Source of the DNA: Chitinophaga niabensis
GTDB taxonomy: Bacteria > Bacteroidota > Bacteroidia > Chitinophagales > Chitinophagaceae
DNA: 64,000 nucleotides
Direction of reading: 5' to 3'
Assembly: GCF_900129465.1 (NCBI RefSeq)
Contig: NZ_FSRA01000002.1
Location: forward strand, 1,612,001 to 1,676,000
The position numbers and the translations under genes were made by a program. Under the pieces are notes generated by a model, which was given only the letters and a program-made list of their open reading frames with translations, had not been told where the DNA came from and did no database searches. Below, in pieces: positions 17,932-26,699 of the stretch (position 1 is the stretch's first letter; every line of letters starts with the position of its first letter).

Positions 17932-18555
17932 CTATCTCTTCAACTGCAACACCGAAGGCTTCGGTTTCTTCAGCCCTGCCTTCAGCATGCTACCGATCAG
18001 TTCTTCCAGGAGTAGTAAAGCATCATAGATGCTGACACTCATCAGCACCCGCCGTTGCGCGAGTGCCAGGTTGCCATCTGTAGACAGTAACTTCCATAAC
18101 TTTTGCAGTTCTGATTCCGTGTTAGTGGAATCCAGTAAGGTATCCGTGAGCAGGCCTCCCTGCAAACCTGCCAGTAAGATCTGGGAGATCATATCACGGG
18201 CTTCCTGTAATTTATCGGTGCAATAGCTATAATCATTCCGGAGCAAATGCTCCAGTGATTGCAGTACTTTCAGGCATATGCTTGTTCTCATTTCCCCTTT
18301 GCGTACCAGCACCTTTTCGTACGTGAGGGGATGAATGTTTTTTTCTACAGAGGTCAGTTCGGCTCTCAGTACCTGCAACTGGCTTTCCTTATCGGAGAAA
18401 CCACCTTCCTTATATACTTTGATAGCATTGTCCAGCAACTGCTTCAACGCTTTGTCTGTATCGTAATCCTTTTTACTGAATTTTTCAGACACATTGTTGA
18501 AGGATACCAGGAGTTGGGCGAACTGTTGTTTGTCATTAAAATAAAATCGCTGCAT
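17932..18555 (-). CDS. Unrecognised helical protein in the DUF2589 cluster
   Basis: A 207-residue protein with no signal peptide or membrane segment, predicted to be mostly helical (QQFAQLLVSFNNVSEKFSKK, LQSLEHLLRNDYSYCTDKLQEARDM in separate helices) with a basic C-terminal tail (KKPKPSVLQLKR). I do not recognise it. It starts nine bases after the preceding 288-residue gene and is the last gene of a four-gene leftward cluster. It ends three bases from the convergent T9SS protein gene. Its job is probably tied to the DUF2589 proteins. Confidence 0.7.
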   Translation of the reverse strand: MQRFYFNDKQQFAQLLVSFNNVSEKFSKKDYDTDKALKQLLDNAIKVYKEGGFSDKESQLQVLRAELTSVEKNIHPLTYEKVLVRKGEMRTSICLKVLQSLEHLLRNDYSYCTDKLQEARDMISQILLAGLQGGLLTDTLLDSTNTESELQKLWKLLSTDGNLALAQRRVLMSVSIYDALLLLEELIGSMLKAGLKKPKPSVLQLKR

Positions 18556-18564
18556 AACACTGGT

Positions 18565-19431
18565 TTATTCAAATTCCACCAATAATTCCTCTTTGCCGGT
18601 TTCTTCATTTTTAACCGTTTTTACAAAAAGTCCTTCTTCCATGATCTTGGCTTTTATGGTAAACACGGTGGTGTCGCTGCTCCCGCTCTTCACAAGATTA
18701 GTTTCAGGGTTAACGAGTAAATTTTCCATTTTGCTTGCAGAGACCATAGTGTTTTCTTTGATCTTCTGGATGACTTCGTTGAGCATGGTCTGGAATAATT
18801 CATTGTTGGGGTACTGTGCTCTGTAAGCACTCTGCAGGCCGTATTCGTTTATCTTGGCATTGAAGATCTCTGCAAGTGCCAGCAGTGCAATGTTATCCGG
18901 TTTGGCAGGGTCCTGGCTTGTGACCAGCTGCTGGTAGAACCTGGGCAATGCAGGATGGTCCATTACATTTACAGCGGGTGGTTGCGGAGAACCGTCCGGT
19001 AGCCGCGCTACTTTTTTGTTCTTGCCTTGCAACCTTGTGATATTTTGTGGTGGCTTGGACAAGGCGGTTTCGTAATAAACGGGTTTAGTGAAAACTTCAT
19101 TATTGATACCGGTATAGTCGGTTTCAACATTGCTGCTTTTGATCAGAAGGGTTTGGATAGCGGAGTTCACTTTCCCGGCAACATACTTTTTGAATTCCTC
19201 CTCCTGCATATTGAATAACATGGTGGTGGAGAATTTAGCAGAAGAGATCAGCACGGGAATAGTGAGTTCCATCTCTGGTATTTTGAAACGTGGAACAGAA
19301 AAATGCTTAAGCACTTCATCTTTTGAATAAGCGATGGCGAGGTCTTTGGATACTTTGTCTGCATGGTCTCTTGCCCTTGTGATCTCAGAGAAGATAAAGC
19401 CTACATAGTCTGCCAGTGTAATATTAGACAT
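18565..19431 (-). CDS. Unrecognised protein in the DUF2589 cluster
   Basis: A 288-residue protein without signal peptide or membrane segment. The N-terminus is helical (MSNITLADYVGFIFSEIT), followed by a beta-like stretch FKIPEMELTIPVLISS, a central helical part, and a beta-rich C-terminus (TTVFTIKAKIMEEGLFV ... ELLVEFE). The strand FKIPEMELTIPVLIS recalls the VPLL-x-LPIPSLRI strands of the DUF2589 partners, which hints at a related fold; this is inference from appearance only. It lies 70 bases after the second DUF2589 gene and nine bases before the 207-residue gene. Function unknown. Confidence 0.7.
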   Translation of the reverse strand: MSNITLADYVGFIFSEITRARDHADKVSKDLAIAYSKDEVLKHFSVPRFKIPEMELTIPVLISSAKFSTTMLFNMQEEEFKKYVAGKVNSAIQTLLIKSSNVETDYTGINNEVFTKPVYYETALSKPPQNITRLQGKNKKVARLPDGSPQPPAVNVMDHPALPRFYQQLVTSQDPAKPDNIALLALAEIFNAKINEYGLQSAYRAQYPNNELFQTMLNEVIQKIKENTMVSASKMENLLVNPETNLVKSGSSDTTVFTIKAKIMEEGLFVKTVKNEETGKEELLVEFE

Positions 19432-19501
19432 ATCGGTGATTGTTACAGGAATAATAAAATGGTATCTGAATGCTGCACAGCATCCAGATACCAGTATGTA
19501 C

Positions 19502-20215
19502 TTATGCGGAAAGCATCCCGAGGATCTTCTCCAGTCCGGCAGGCATTTCGTCCTGCACTGCTTTTACATTTACGTTGAGCGCGAACTCTTTTTTCACTTC
19601 AACGCCGGTAACGGACTTACGTTGATAAGAGGCCGATGCCTTAAAGCTTACAGGGCCCCAGCCAACTGCTAATTCCGCTTTGATGCCCAGCTCGTCAGAC
19701 ACGCTGGAAGTTTCAACGGAGTTCAGCTTTGCGTTGAAGTCGATCACTACGTGTTCGATCCGCAGGCTTGGGATCGGCAGCATCGCCAGCAGGGGAACTT
19801 TTAAGTAAGTCTTTTTGTTGATGGGAGAGCCATCATCTTTTACATCTACTCTTTCATGTGTAAAATCCACCATAACCAGTTCTTTCTTACCCATGTCGCT
19901 TGTTATAAAGCCAACTGAGTTGATAAAGTTAATGGTGGCCAGGGAGCTTTGTACCTGTGCATCCACGCAAGCCTGCAAGGGTGCGCCGATCATTTTTTTG
20001 AAGTCGATGTTGTTCAGTTCAGAAACGAGGCCCGCAGGATTTGGACCAGCTTTGGATACCATACCTCTGCCTGCGGTTACAGCTTTGGATAGTTTTTGGG
20101 TAGTGGCGGCTGCAAGTTCTGCAGCAGCTTCAACACTTGGAACGGGAGAAGCGACAGTAGTTCTCCGCGCTACTTTTGGCCGTGGGGTGCGGCTTTTAGG
20201 ATTAATCTTTGCCAT
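19502..20215 (-). CDS. DUF2589-family protein (longer paralogue)
   Basis: A 237-residue cytosolic-looking protein. The N-terminal 60 residues are basic and Ala/Pro-rich (MAKINPKSRTPRPKVARRTT), followed by the DUF2589 core: KKMIGAPLQACVDAQ, a SSLATINFINSVGF helix, strands VPLLAMLPIPSLRIEHV and VIDFNAKL, and a C-terminal FALNVNVKAVQDEMPAGLEKIL. The family has no known function. A second, shorter paralogue lies immediately upstream with 38 bases between them. A structural role, for example assembly of a cytoplasmic multimer, is possible but not shown by sequence. Confidence 0.8.
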   Translation of the reverse strand: MAKINPKSRTPRPKVARRTTVASPVPSVEAAAELAAATTQKLSKAVTAGRGMVSKAGPNPAGLVSELNNIDFKKMIGAPLQACVDAQVQSSLATINFINSVGFITSDMGKKELVMVDFTHERVDVKDDGSPINKKTYLKVPLLAMLPIPSLRIEHVVIDFNAKLNSVETSSVSDELGIKAELAVGWGPVSFKASASYQRKSVTGVEVKKEFALNVNVKAVQDEMPAGLEKILGMLSA

Positions 20216-20253
20216 TGTTTGGACATTTAAGTATGAGAAAAAAAAGATGGGTT

Positions 20254-20736
20254 TTATGGATTGGGAATATTGATCTGTTGAATTAATTCCGGGGGAAGTT
20301 CGTCCTGCACTGCTTTCATCTCTAAGGTAAAATGGAAAGAGGCCCTGGTTTTTTCTTTGCCGGACTGACGTTGATAACCTGCGGACATTTTCATACTAGA
20401 GCCTGTGGACCTTGCATTAGGGGCGGTTTTTTCAATACCGGTCAGTTTAACATTGAAATTGATATTCACTTCTGCTATACGCAAACAACTAACAGGCACT
20501 AAGGATACCAGGGGCACTTTGAGTTCTATCTTTTTCCCTTCCCGGTAATGAGAAAAGTCTACCGTGGCCACCTGTGCATAATCGGTGAAACTTAACTTTT
20601 TGACAAGTTCCACCGCAGCCAGTGCAGATGCGGTTTGTGCATCCATCATAGCCTGCAGGGGGCCTGCTATCATACGCTGAAGGGTCATCTGGTCCAGCGA
20701 AGGCTGAGACGCTGATGCTTCTTTCTTTTGGGGCAT
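20254..20736 (-). CDS. DUF2589-family protein (shorter paralogue)
   Basis: A 160-residue protein from the ATG at 20736 (MPQKKEASASQ); an in-frame ATG 14 codons upstream (20778) is an alternative. It has the DUF2589 core in the same order as its neighbour: RMIAGPLQAMMDAQ, SALAAVELVKKLSF, VPLVSLVPVSCLRIAEV, INFNVKLTGIE and a C-terminal LEMKAVQDELPPELI. It lacks the long basic N-terminus. It is the first gene of the four-gene leftward cluster, so the promoter should lie in the AT-rich gap between 20780 and 21000. Confidence 0.78.
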   Translation of the reverse strand: MPQKKEASASQPSLDQMTLQRMIAGPLQAMMDAQTASALAAVELVKKLSFTDYAQVATVDFSHYREGKKIELKVPLVSLVPVSCLRIAEVNINFNVKLTGIEKTAPNARSTGSSMKMSAGYQRQSGKEKTRASFHFTLEMKAVQDELPPELIQQINIPNP

Positions 20737-20997
20737 ACATAAAAGTTTACTTGCCTGAATGGGAGACCATTCATGCATGTTGAATCTAATAAGTCTTTTA
20801 GGAGTGTGCTGCTATTATATGGTAACGGGGCATCGGGGTATTAAACAGTTCAAAGCAAATCACAATAATATATCGATGCTTTATAAATTGAAAAACAATA
20901 TTATAAAACAATTAGGAATCAGGCAAATAAATTTTCTATGTCACAATTCCCCCGAAGATTGCCTCTTTAGCCCCCCATGAAGTTTAATGAATCCCTT

Positions 20998-21005
20998 TAA
21001 GTTTG
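20998..21005 (+). promoter_or_regulatory. Candidate -7 box (TAAGTTTG)
   Basis: An exact match to the Bacteroidota -7 consensus TAnnTTTG, 19 bases before the ATG of the SDR gene at 21025. No clear -33 TTTG at the usual distance is seen. Confidence 0.4.
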
Positions 21006-21024
21006 TAATTCAATCGGAACCATT

Positions 21025-21822
21025 ATGATATTACAGAACAAACATGCCGTGATATATGGCGGTGGTGGTGTAATCGGCAGCGCCGTAGCACTTGCATTTG
21101 CAAAAGAAGGTGCAAAGGTTTTCCTCACAGGAAGAACATTACCAGCACTCGAAGCCGCCGCTAAGAAAATAAAAGATGCGGGAGGTGATGCAGAAGTAGC
21201 TGTGGTAGATGCATTGAACCAGCAATCCATAGAAGATCACCTGGCTGCCGTGTATGCAAAAACAGGCAGTATCGATATTCACTTTAATGCAATAGGTGTA
21301 GTGCATTTGCAGGGTATTCCTTTAGTAGAGATGTCTACGGAGGATTTTTATCATCCCGTCCATACTTATGTGACCACTAATTTTTTAACTACCACAGCAG
21401 TGGCACGTTATATGATAAAGAACAGGTCTGGCGTGATCCTTACCATTACCACTCCCGGCGGATTATTAGCAAATGGGGTTGCCGGCGGTTTCGGAGTTTC
21501 CAATGCAGCTGTGGAAAGCCTTACCCGTAATCTTGCCGGAGAGCTGGGCGCTTACAACATCCGCGCTATTGCACTGCGATCAGATGCCATCCCTGAAACA
21601 GTGGACAATGGATCTCATGCCATAGAAGTATTTGGGCACCGTGCGGAATTAATGGGCACCACATTGAAAGAATTGACACCACACATGGGAGAGGGTGCCA
21701 TACTAAAACGGCCACCTACTTTGGAAGACCTGGGAAATACAGCAGCATTCCTGGCTTCTGATAAAGCGAAAGCGATCACGGCTACCATTGCAAATATCAC
21801 CTGTGGCTCAATTGTAGGGTAA
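21025..21822 (+). CDS. SDR-family protein lacking the catalytic Tyr and Lys
   Basis: A 265-residue Rossmann-fold protein with a Gly-rich nucleotide motif (YGGGGVIGSA) and other classical SDR landmarks (DIHFNAIGV in place of NNAG, and VILTITTPGG). In the active-site segment GGFGVSNAAVESLTR, the usual Tyr is Phe156 and the Lys is Asn160, and the Ser is replaced by Thr. Cofactor binding may be kept but classical SDR chemistry is unlikely. It stands alone between the DUF2589 cluster and an MFS gene, with a good -7 box upstream. Confidence 0.85.
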   Translation: MILQNKHAVIYGGGGVIGSAVALAFAKEGAKVFLTGRTLPALEAAAKKIKDAGGDAEVAVVDALNQQSIEDHLAAVYAKTGSIDIHFNAIGVVHLQGIPLVEMSTEDFYHPVHTYVTTNFLTTTAVARYMIKNRSGVILTITTPGGLLANGVAGGFGVSNAAVESLTRNLAGELGAYNIRAIALRSDAIPETVDNGSHAIEVFGHRAELMGTTLKELTPHMGEGAILKRPPTLEDLGNTAAFLASDKAKAITATIANITCGSIVG

Positions 21823-21886
21823 ATAACGATAGTCATCGCCCAATACTATTCGTCATCGGTAGCACGGGCTAAACCATATTTTACGC

Positions 21887-21893
21887 TATTTTG
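21887..21893 (+). promoter_or_regulatory. Candidate -7-like box (TATTTTG)
   Basis: TATTTTG, followed by CAC, lies 23 bases before the MFS start at 21917. It is one base shorter than the TAnnTTTG consensus. The same heptamer stands before the acyltransferase gene (36724-36730) and at 12957-12963. Confidence 0.3.
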
Positions 21894-21916
21894 CACCAGG
21901 TCAAGAATACACGCTT

Positions 21917-23203
21917 ATGAAGGTCTTTTATGCTGTATTAGCGAACTCGCTCGTTGCTTCCGTTACCAATACATTCGTCTGGTTTGCCGTTACTTTCTGG
22001 ATCTTCCTGCAAACGAAATCTGTATTGGCCACTTCCGTGATGGCGGGTATTTATTTTGGAACAGTAGCCCTTTCCGGTTTCTTTCTCGGATCACTGGTAG
22101 ACAGGTACCGGAAGAAAACAGCCATGCTCATTTCCAGTATTGGCTCGCTCACTTTGTATACTATTGCTTTTTTATTATATCTCCTGGCACCGGCTGGCGC
22201 TTTTACCAAAGATTCCAGTGTATTGTTATGGGTATTTGTTTTGCTAACGTTATTCGGGGCTATCATCGGAAATATCCGGTCGATAGCCCTTTCTACTGCT
22301 GTTACTTTCCTCATTCCCGAAGAAAACCGTGATAAAGCAAACGGCCTGGTAGGCAGCACAACCGGTACGGCCTTCCTCATATCTTCCATCATGAGCGGTA
22401 TGGCTGTTGGTTTCCTGGGAATGTTCTGGACGCTTGTAGTAGCAGTGGGATTAATGCTGCTGGCCATCCTGCATTTATGGACCATTCCCATGAAGGAGAA
22501 TGAGATCGTTCACACCGTACACGAAGAACCCCAAACAGTGGACGTTAAAGGAACCATCAAAGTCATCAAACTTATTCCCGGTCTTTTTGGTCTCATCTTT
22601 TTCAATTGCTTCAATAATTTCCTCGGTGGTGTATTTATGTCGTTGATGGATGCATATGGCCTCTCACTTGTATCCGTTCAGGTATGGGGAGTACTCTGGG
22701 GAGTACTGAGCTTAGGTTTTATTATCGGTGGCCTGGTGGTAGCAAAAAGAGGTTTGGGAAAATCCCCCCTGAAAGTACTTTTCCAATGTAATATGCTGAT
22801 GTGGTTTATCTGCATCTTCTTCACCATACATGCCAACATTATCCTGCTGGCAGTGGGCATGTTTGTATACCTGTGCCTGATCCCCGTGGTGGAAGCTGCG
22901 GAGCAAACCATCATCCAAAAAGCCATTCCGCCTGAAAGGCAGGGCAGGGTGTTTGGTTTCGCCCAAAGTATTGAACAGGCAGCATCTCCCATCACTGCTT
23001 TTATGATCGGCCCGGTTGCACAATACATTTTCATTCCGTTTATGACCACGGGCGCGGGAGTTGAGCTTATAGGAGATTGGTTTGGTACCGGTATGGCCAG
23101 GGGGCTTGCCCTGTTGTTCTCCGTTACAGGGATCATCGGTTTCATCGTCACCATCCTGGCTATGCAAACCCGCTCCTATAAAAACCTGCTGGCTTTGAAA
23201 TAG
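21917..23203 (+). CDS. MFS transporter
   Basis: A 428-residue integral membrane protein with about 12 hydrophobic segments and the MFS loop 2-3 motif GSLVDRYRKK, plus PPERQGRVFGFAQSIEQ in the second half. This resembles the enterobactin-exporter/macrolide-efflux-type (MFS_3) group, which exports small hydrophobic compounds. Substrate unknown. It is separate from its neighbours: 94 bases after the SDR gene, and it ends one base from the convergent ABC permease gene. Confidence 0.9.
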   Translation: MKVFYAVLANSLVASVTNTFVWFAVTFWIFLQTKSVLATSVMAGIYFGTVALSGFFLGSLVDRYRKKTAMLISSIGSLTLYTIAFLLYLLAPAGAFTKDSSVLLWVFVLLTLFGAIIGNIRSIALSTAVTFLIPEENRDKANGLVGSTTGTAFLISSIMSGMAVGFLGMFWTLVVAVGLMLLAILHLWTIPMKENEIVHTVHEEPQTVDVKGTIKVIKLIPGLFGLIFFNCFNNFLGGVFMSLMDAYGLSLVSVQVWGVLWGVLSLGFIIGGLVVAKRGLGKSPLKVLFQCNMLMWFICIFFTIHANIILLAVGMFVYLCLIPVVEAAEQTIIQKAIPPERQGRVFGFAQSIEQAASPITAFMIGPVAQYIFIPFMTTGAGVELIGDWFGTGMARGLALLFSVTGIIGFIVTILAMQTRSYKNLLALK

Positions 23204-23204
23204 A

Positions 23205-25568
23205 TCATTCTGCTTTTAAACTATGAACAGGATTGGCCACCACAGCTTTGATGGTTTGGTAACTGATGGTGAGTAAAGTGATCAGTAATGTAGCGATACC
23301 CGCTGTCAGGAATATACCCGGGCCAATGGGGGTACGGTATGCAAAGCCCTGTAACCAATGGTTCATCGCCCACCAGGATACTGGTAAGGCTATTATAATG
23401 GCAATAAATACCAGTTTCAGGAAATCCTTAGATAACATCAGGTACAGGTTGTTGGCGGTTGCACCCACTATTTTCCGGATGCCTATTTCTTTCTGCCGCC
23501 TGTGCGCTGTAAAAGCAGCCAATCCAAAAAGCCCGAGGCAGGAAATGAGGATAGCCAGTCCTGCAAAATACCGGGAGAGGATGGATACTCTTTTTTCCGA
23601 AGTATACATTCGCTGGAAAGTGTCATCCATGAAGCTATAGTTGAAAGTAAAATCGGGATTGAACTGTTTGTATATTTTTTCTATCCCAGCAATGGTTTCT
23701 TTTTCCTTTCCTGCTGTAATGCGTGCAACTATCCTGCGGGAATTAGTGTTGAGCTGTATAAACAATGGCTTTAGCGGTTCATGTAACGATTCGTAATGGA
23801 AATCTTTCACCACGCCAATGATCGTTCTGTTCTCTCCCCAAAGTTTTATTGTTTTGCCAATAGGATCTTTCATACCCATGAACCGGATCCCTGTTTCATT
23901 AAAGATAATAGCATTGCTGTCTGAACCGAATTGCGGGGAAAAGCTGCGCCCTTCTTTCATTTCAAATCCAAGTGTTTCGATCATATCATAATTGGCCCCA
24001 ACATTTTCGAACTCGGTTCTGTCTTCAGGGTCCTTACCTTCCCAGATCACACCGGAAGTACCACCATCATGGCCGGTTAAACTATGGCCTATACTGGAGG
24101 CTATCGTTACACCGGGAACTTTCCGCACTTCGGAAAGAAAGGTTTGTAAATTTTCGCTGTTATTCAGTTTTCCATCCTTGTTAAAACTAAGCACGTTCTC
24201 TTTATTATATCCCAGCGGCCTGGATTGTACATATGCGATCTGCTTGTATACTACCAGCACAGATACGATCAGTATAACCGACAGGGAAAACTGGAATACC
24301 ACCAATCCTTTCCTTACCAGTATTTCCCCTGTGGAATTCCTGAGTTTCCCTTTCAGGATAACAGCAGGATTAAAACCTGAAAGATAAAAAGCGGGATAGC
24401 TGCCGGCAATAAGTCCTGTGAGTAAAGCAATACCTAAACTGGAGAGGATAAGCCGTGTATCTGGCACAAGCGTTAATTGTTTACCTGTGATAGCATTAAA
24501 AGACGGCAGGCAGAAAAATACCAGTACAAAGGCCAGGAGGAATGCAAAGAAGGTCATCAGCATGGATTGCCCCAGGTACTGCATCACCAGCGATCTCCTG
24601 TTGGCGCCCATCACTTTTTTAACGCCCACTTCTTTCAGCCGCTGTGCTGCTTTAGCTGTTGAAAGGTTCATGAAATTGATGCAGGCGATGATAAGGATAA
24701 AAATAGCGATCAGGGAGAACATCCGTACGTAATCTATCCGTCCGCCTTTCAATACGCCGTTTTCATATTCACCATATAAATAGACCTCAGCGTATCTTTT
24801 AAGGAAGGGTGTTCTGTGTTTAGCTTCGTTATTGGTTTTGGCCATAATGAACGCAGGGAGTTTTTGATCCACGCTGGCCGGGCTCATTCCCGGCTTTAAT
24901 AATACATAGGTGCGCGGCCCGGTGTTAAACCAGCTGTCAATAGAGCTGTTCTGGTCCTTCAGAATATCCGTGGAGAGCACACAATCAAACTGCTCAGATG
25001 CATTTACCGGCGGCCTCCTGAAAATAGCAGACACGGTGTATTGTTTGTCGTGCTGGTAGATAAGCGTTTTCCCGATCACACCTTCTGTGGTGTTAAAGAG
25101 TTTATGGGCCAGTTCATCAGAGATGGCGATTGAATTTTTGTCCGGCAATACCTGTTGCTTGTTCCCCTGTAGGATTTCGTAGCTGAAAACATGGAAGAAA
25201 TCCTTGCTCACATACCTTCGCGCACTTCGTATTTCGCTGGTACCGTCCACTGAAAGAGAGATATCGTCTGCTTCACTTGTTGTGGTGGCATATTCAACTT
25301 CCGGCATCTCTGCAGCCATTGCCGCTGCGGTAGGAAAAGAGGAAGAAGGGGCCGTCCAGATCCCATCTGCCTTTTTGCGATGCTCCATGTACTTATATAG
25401 CCGGCTGTCGTTTTGATTGAATTTGTCAACACTCAATTCATCACTTACCCAGAGATAGATAAATAGCACACAGGCTAAACCGGTGGAAAGGCCGAGGAGG
25501 TTTAGCAGGGTGAACTGGCGGTCCTTCTTTAAGCTGCGCCAGGCGATCTTGATGTTGTTTTTCAGCAT
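23205..25568 (-). CDS. FtsX/MacB-type ABC transporter permease
   Basis: A 787-residue protein with two MacB-periplasmic-core plus FtsX units: N-terminal membrane segment (near residues 20-40), periplasmic domain, three-helix FtsX block, then a second periplasmic domain (about 460-660) and a final FtsX block with KEIGIRKIVGA and ISYQTIKAV. The N-terminal NNIKIAWRSLKKDRQFTLLN is the usual start of this large Bacteroidota paralogue family. These act with an ATPase in export of peptides, lipoproteins or drugs. No ATPase gene is adjacent, so the partner is elsewhere. Confidence 0.9.
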   Translation of the reverse strand: MLKNNIKIAWRSLKKDRQFTLLNLLGLSTGLACVLFIYLWVSDELSVDKFNQNDSRLYKYMEHRKKADGIWTAPSSSFPTAAAMAAEMPEVEYATTTSEADDISLSVDGTSEIRSARRYVSKDFFHVFSYEILQGNKQQVLPDKNSIAISDELAHKLFNTTEGVIGKTLIYQHDKQYTVSAIFRRPPVNASEQFDCVLSTDILKDQNSSIDSWFNTGPRTYVLLKPGMSPASVDQKLPAFIMAKTNNEAKHRTPFLKRYAEVYLYGEYENGVLKGGRIDYVRMFSLIAIFILIIACINFMNLSTAKAAQRLKEVGVKKVMGANRRSLVMQYLGQSMLMTFFAFLLAFVLVFFCLPSFNAITGKQLTLVPDTRLILSSLGIALLTGLIAGSYPAFYLSGFNPAVILKGKLRNSTGEILVRKGLVVFQFSLSVILIVSVLVVYKQIAYVQSRPLGYNKENVLSFNKDGKLNNSENLQTFLSEVRKVPGVTIASSIGHSLTGHDGGTSGVIWEGKDPEDRTEFENVGANYDMIETLGFEMKEGRSFSPQFGSDSNAIIFNETGIRFMGMKDPIGKTIKLWGENRTIIGVVKDFHYESLHEPLKPLFIQLNTNSRRIVARITAGKEKETIAGIEKIYKQFNPDFTFNYSFMDDTFQRMYTSEKRVSILSRYFAGLAILISCLGLFGLAAFTAHRRQKEIGIRKIVGATANNLYLMLSKDFLKLVFIAIIIALPVSWWAMNHWLQGFAYRTPIGPGIFLTAGIATLLITLLTISYQTIKAVVANPVHSLKAE

Positions 25569-25785
25569 AAGGGGGAAATTAGTGCAAAAGCAACTGCTAA
25601 TTCAGTACCATACTTTAAAGACCTTGATAACCAATATATAATGGTTGCGCTTTATCGCCAAATTGTCCGTTTTCGATACATGATACGTTCAGATGTGAAC
25701 ATGACGCATACAGCCCCTTTTTTGGCGGGATAGGCCCCTTTATGAGCCCTTGAATAAAAGTACATTGCATTAAAATATTCAGACC

Positions 25786-26283
25786 ATGGGAACAACAACA
25801 GTAAGCACCAGGATGATCGGCATTTTAGCCATGTATGATCTGCAAACACCTTTTTTGAACAGTGTGCTGGAAGGCATTTCGGATGAAGATGCGCATAAGC
25901 GCCTGCACCCAAAAGCAAATCACGTTGCCTGGCTGGCGGGCACACTTGTACAGCAGCGTTATGACCTCGCCGGGTTATTAGGTGGAAGTGAACACCGTCA
26001 GGCCGCTAACGATCTTTTTAAAGATAACCAGGGTATAAAGGATGGCGTTACTTACCCTTCGCTCGAATCTTTCAAAAAGGACTGGGCATTCATTTCTCCT
26101 GTTACCAGGCAAGTGCTCGTAAACGTAACAGACGAAAAGCTGAACAGCCTGTTTGAAGTACCGGGCATGAGTTTCCCTTTCTTCGACTTTATTACTTTCA
26201 CCAGTTACCGGGAAGCAAATTGCATTGGCCAGATCGCATTATTGCGTAGATTACTGGGATACGAAGCAATGAAATACATGTAA
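25786..26283 (+). CDS. DinB-fold protein with altered metal site
   Basis: A 165-residue four-helix protein of the DinB/YfiT superfamily, which usually binds a metal through three His residues. The first His is present (NHVAWL). In the C-terminal helix the usual YHEAYHxGQ is here YREANCIGQ, so the other two His are Arg142 and Cys146. The fold is clear from GQIALLRRLLG but metal-dependent chemistry is doubtful. It is followed after five bases by a DUF1801 gene, and the pair is probably co-transcribed. Confidence 0.82.
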   Translation: MGTTTVSTRMIGILAMYDLQTPFLNSVLEGISDEDAHKRLHPKANHVAWLAGTLVQQRYDLAGLLGGSEHRQAANDLFKDNQGIKDGVTYPSLESFKKDWAFISPVTRQVLVNVTDEKLNSLFEVPGMSFPFFDFITFTSYREANCIGQIALLRRLLGYEAMKYM

Positions 26284-26288
26284 GGGGA

Positions 26289-26645
26289 ATGGAAGTAAAC
26301 GAATTCATGCAAAAACTGGAGCATCCTCTTAAAGCAGAGGTAGAAGCGCTCCGTAAGATCATCAGGGAGGCAGATCCTAAAATTGCCGAACGCGTTAAAT
26401 GGAATGCGCCCAGCTATTATTATAAATTAGACATGGCTGCCTTTAACCTGCGGCAAACAAAGTTTGTACAGCTCATCCTCATCTTTCCGAAAGGATTGAT
26501 CAAAGATACTTCCGGGTTGCTCCTGGGAGATTGGAAAGACAGAAGGGAAGCTCGTTTTGCAAATATGGAAGAGGTGCGCGCAAAAGCGCCGGCATTAAAA
26601 AAAGTAGTGCGGGAATGGGTGAAGCTGGTGGAGCAAACGTGCTAA
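26289..26645 (+). CDS. DUF1801 (YdhG-like) protein
   Basis: A 118-residue protein with the DUF1801 pattern: PLKAEVEALRKIIREADPK, ERVKWNAPSYYYK and a Lys/Arg-rich basic C-terminal part. The family adopts a small iron-chaperone-frataxin-like alpha/beta fold and its function is not established. It follows the DinB-fold gene by five bases. A hairpin overlaps its stop codon. Confidence 0.82.
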   Translation: MEVNEFMQKLEHPLKAEVEALRKIIREADPKIAERVKWNAPSYYYKLDMAAFNLRQTKFVQLILIFPKGLIKDTSGLLLGDWKDRREARFANMEEVRAKAPALKKVVREWVKLVEQTC

Positions 26646-26665
26646 TGTAACAAGCACGCTGGCTC
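26631..26665. terminator. Imperfect hairpin between convergent genes
   Basis: A 13-bp stem (26631-26643 with 26653-26665, two mismatches) and a 9-base loop overlapping the DUF1801 stop. It lies between convergent genes. No clear U-tract follows, so its terminator role is uncertain. Confidence 0.35.
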
Positions 26666-26699
26666 CTCCGGCTTATTCCTGCATAAACATCCGGTCACA

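Noticed and set aside
25629..25646. AACCA...TGGTT inverted repeat between the ABC permease and DinB-fold genes
   Set aside because: Arms are only five bases with an AT-rich spacer, which is expected by chance.
25652..25945. A 97-residue minus-strand frame over the start of the DinB-fold gene
   Set aside because: It overlaps a gene with a strong family match and is composed mainly of the antisense frame.
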